5,972 bases of DNA from Dehalococcoidia bacterium (GTDB lineage Bacteria > Chloroflexota > Dehalococcoidia > GIF9 > UBA5629), in contig QYPU01000098.1 of assembly GCA_007280145.1 (NCBI GenBank), positions 1 through 5,972 of the forward strand, given 5' to 3'. The number at the start of each line of letters is the position of its first letter. The first letter of the stretch is position 1. Below are positions 5,494 to 5,972 of the stretch, in pieces. Under the pieces are notes generated by a model. That model saw only the letters and a list, made by a program, of their open reading frames with translations, searched no databases and was not told the DNA's origin. Both the position numbers and the translations under genes were made by a program.

Positions 5494-5515
5494 GCGGAGG
5501 GCCGTCAAGCGGAGG
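5486..5515 (-). repeat. Perfect 15-bp tandem duplication carrying the map -35 box
   Basis: GCCGTCAAGCGGAGG occurs twice without a gap (5486-5500 and 5501-5515). Each copy contains TTGACG on the minus strand. The copy next to map has the correct 17-bp spacing to TATACT; the second lies 15 bp further out and has no partner -10 box for map. Confidence 0.85.
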
Positions 5516-5535
5516 GCGACAGTTTATATGGGCTT

Positions 5536-5564
5536 TTGCGGGGGGGGGCGCTTTAGTGTATAAT
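5536..5564 (+). promoter_or_regulatory. Putative promoter of the zinc-ribbon gene with a G9 run reaching into the spacer
   Basis: TTGCGG (5536-5541), a 17-bp spacer and a perfect TATAAT (5559-5564). Nine consecutive G (5540-5548) begin in the -35 box and fill the first part of the spacer. The start codon TTG of the downstream reading frame lies five bases after the -10 box, which predicts a leaderless message. The -35 match is only moderate. Confidence 0.45.
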
Positions 5565-5569
5565 ATCCA

Positions 5570-5786
5570 TTGAGTTTTCAGGACAAGTCAAGCTGGCGTT
5601 CTAATTGTGGGACTACCTTCACCTTCACTGACGGCGAACAAAAATTCTTCGTGTCTAAAGGTTTTGCTAGCGAGCCTGAATGATGTATTTTGTAATCCTT
5701 CCGGGTTAACCAGAGTACAGAGCGATGTACAAATAGGCACCAACCAGCAGCAAGGAGGAGCGAGTAGTGAGTTCAAAGCAGGGTGA
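5570..5786 (+). pseudogene. Decayed zinc-ribbon protein gene ('MSFQDK' type)
   Basis: From TTG 5570 the frame reads MSFQDKSSWR then SNCGTTFTFTDGEQKFF and VSKGFASEPE, stopping at TGA 5681-5683. It matches the small zinc-ribbon family whose members open MSF.DK..C..CG..F.F...EQ.F...KG..(N/S)EP.RC..C. Three faults are visible: the first cysteine codon is CGT (Arg10) instead of TGT; the Arg codon before the second knuckle is TGA where CGA is expected; and the second CxxC reads TGT-ATT-TTG-TAA, which becomes C-I-L-C-N if a lost GT is restored. With the last two repaired the frame runs to TGA 5784-5786, 20 bp past the start of the next gene. Role unknown even when intact; probably zinc or nucleic-acid binding. 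Sequencing error is possible for one lesion but unlikely for three. Confidence 0.7.
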
Positions 5787-5972
5787 CGAGCTTAAATCCC
5801 ATCTCCTGTATAGGAATGGTAGTGGTGAGTTAGACTCTGAGGATATTCTTGATATGAGGTCTGAGGTTGAGTCACCAGGACTTCCTGCCAGTGGTCGGGG
5901 CGCTTCTGGTGAAGAGGGGCTAGAGAAAGATATTGCTAAAATTGCCTTGCCTTGGGAAGATGAAGAATCTGC
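5767..5972 (+). CDS. Acidic protein of unknown function, N-terminal part (runs off right edge)
   Basis: GTG 5767 has a very strong Shine-Dalgarno sequence, AAGGAGG (5752-5758), eight bases upstream, and the frame stays open for 68 codons to the window end. The visible part begins MSSKQGDELKSHLLYRNGSG and continues ELDSEDILDMRSEVESPGLP, a Gly/Ser-rich stretch (about residues 43-53) and GLEKDIAKIALPWEDEES. It is rich in Glu, Asp, Ser and Gly, with no signal peptide or membrane segment, and looks largely disordered, as in an acidic tail before a folded domain. I do not recognise a family. It lies directly behind the zinc-ribbon remnant and was probably co-transcribed with it. Confidence 0.7.
   Translation, partial: MSSKQGDELKSHLLYRNGSGELDSEDILDMRSEVESPGLPASGRGASGEEGLEKDIAKIALPWEDEES

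Noticed and set aside
5681..5683. TGA in the zinc-ribbon gene as a recoded sense codon
   Set aside because: TGA is used as a normal stop by mtaB, DUF167 and map in this window, and the gene carries two further lesions.
5588..5776. Leftward 62-codon frame opposite the zinc-ribbon remnant
   Set aside because: The plus-strand reading gives a recognisable zinc-ribbon family sequence and this one gives nothing.

Overview
The window is a compact bacterial chromosome segment of mid-range GC. It carries seven intact or edge-cut protein genes with recognisable families, one decayed gene, and one edge-cut gene that I do not recognise. The combination of a (degenerate) 'MSFQDK' zinc-ribbon protein, a MtaB-type methylthiotransferase, a DUF2953/GerW pair outside an obvious sporulation locus, and intergenic 'TGTCATTCTGAG' / 'TTGCGAGGAGCG...CGAAGCAATCTC' repeats suggests an anaerobic Dehalococcoidia-like member of the Chloroflexota. 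This placement rests on gene content and memory of repeat style, not on a database search.

Left part (1-2867): the N-terminus of an acyl-CoA dehydrogenase reads leftward off the edge. It diverges from a rightward group of mtaB (tRNA t6A methylthiotransferase), a DUF167/YggU protein that overlaps it by 4 bp (GTGA), and, after a 79-bp gap holding a long inverted repeat, a YegS/DAGK-type lipid kinase. Divergent sigma70-like promoters can be read between the first two genes.

Middle (2868-3382): about 515 bp without a gene, between convergent transcription units. It is packed with degenerate REP-like repeats in both orientations, a five-copy heptamer tandem repeat, a perfect 8-bp hairpin and a T-rich block.

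Right part (3383-5427, all leftward): map (type I methionine aminopeptidase), then a full-length GerW/YtfJ-family protein, a DUF2953 membrane-anchored protein and a second, shortened GerW-like protein. The last three are essentially gapless (adjacent, then a 13-bp overlap), so they look like one translationally coupled set. A GerW-DUF2953-GerW arrangement suggests the three products act together, probably at the membrane.

Right edge (5428-5972): a divergent control region with the map promoter, whose -35 box lies in a perfectly duplicated 15-bp unit, and a rightward promoter with a nine-G run reaching into its spacer. The rightward promoter leads into a zinc-ribbon gene broken by three lesions, followed by the well-translated start of an acidic protein of unknown function that runs off the window.

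I found no RNA genes, CRISPR array, insertion sequence or transposase. The most noteworthy signals are the repeat cluster, the zinc-ribbon gene decaying behind a poly-G promoter, the paralogous GerW pair around DUF2953, and two promoters whose TATAAT box is followed at identical spacing by an in-frame TTG, as expected for leaderless messages.
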